The notes beneath the pieces are model-generated. The model was not told where the DNA came from. It saw only the letters and a program-made list of their open reading frames with translations, and did no database searches. Position numbers and translations under genes: made by a program. From NCBI GenBank assembly GCA_024636135.1, contig JAGXHP010000040.1, positions 1-13,625 on the forward strand: a stretch of DNA of 13,625 nucleotides. The letters are read 5' to 3'. Every line of letters starts with the position of its first letter. Position 1 is the stretch's first letter. Source of the DNA: Chloroflexota bacterium. Lineage in GTDB: Bacteria; Chloroflexota; Limnocylindria; QHBO01. Shown piece after piece: positions 13,585 through 13,625 of the stretch.

Positions 13585-13625
13585 AGGCGCACCTTCGGCG
13601 GGTTGCCCGGGTCCCACATGTGGAC
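13581..13625 (-). CDS. 3' end of an unidentified minus-strand gene (partial)
   Basis: Reading the minus strand from the right edge gives 14 codons and a TAG: VHMWDPGNPPKVRL. Every one of these codons ends in G or C, the pattern of real genes in this DNA, and the stop at 13583-13581 overlaps the folK stop by 3 bases in a convergent layout. The protein cannot be identified from this tail. The fragment is short, so the call is tentative. Confidence 0.45.
   Translation of the reverse strand, partial: VHMWDPGNPPKVRL

Noticed and set aside
1..13625. Sigma-54 promoters (TGGCAC-N5-TTGC type) that the NtrC-family regulator might use
   Set aside because: No clear -24/-12 match was seen by eye in the intergenic gaps.

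Overview
The window is GC-rich bacterial chromosome with tightly packed genes and frequent GTG or TTG starts. The best guess for the host is an uncultivated Chloroflexota lineage (for example Limnocylindria-like). This rests on the mix of a DUF5317 protein next to an HD-GYP gene, a very large STAND-ATPase/BTAD regulator, a DNRLRE protein with a Thr-Pro linker and GC-saturated third codon positions. It is an inference; there is no rRNA or marker gene here to settle it. No tRNA, rRNA, CRISPR array, IS element or phage gene was seen.

Left part (1-3974, all minus strand). A sigma-54-type response regulator (2490-3974) is followed by a YtxH-like protein, a protein-L-isoaspartate methyltransferase, a YggT-family membrane protein and a secreted DNRLRE protein that runs off the left edge in a Thr-Pro hexamer repeat. 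Envelope and stress upkeep is a plausible common theme, but co-transcription is shown only by direction and spacing.

Middle island (about 4100-5235). One plus-strand gene, an XRE-type helix-turn-helix protein with a C-terminal domain that may be a degenerate nuclease fold, sits between two arrays of a repeated composite element. Each unit is a palindrome close to CGCCGATNNATCGGCG followed by a GTGGCC or GGCGCCGAA box. Nine units can be aligned: four upstream and five downstream. The first downstream unit supplies the stop codon of the gene. This gene-plus-repeat module is the least explained and most interesting thing in the window.

Right-middle operon (9528 down to 5248, minus strand). A good sigma-70-like promoter (TTGACT-17-TATGGT) drives a leader of about 210 nt containing several stem-loops, then a 32-residue hydrophobic peptide with a strong Shine-Dalgarno, a membrane HD-GYP protein (c-di-GMP phosphodiesterase family), a DUF5317-MFS fusion overlapping it by 11 nt, and two small membrane proteins. 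A perfect 15-bp inverted repeat with a 3-nt loop lies inside the start of the HD-GYP coding region.

Right end. A 1112-residue STAND ATPase/TPR/SARP-type regulator (minus, TTG start) is divergent from folK (plus), which may be read from a leaderless transcript. The last 45 bases hold the 3' end of an unidentified minus-strand gene.
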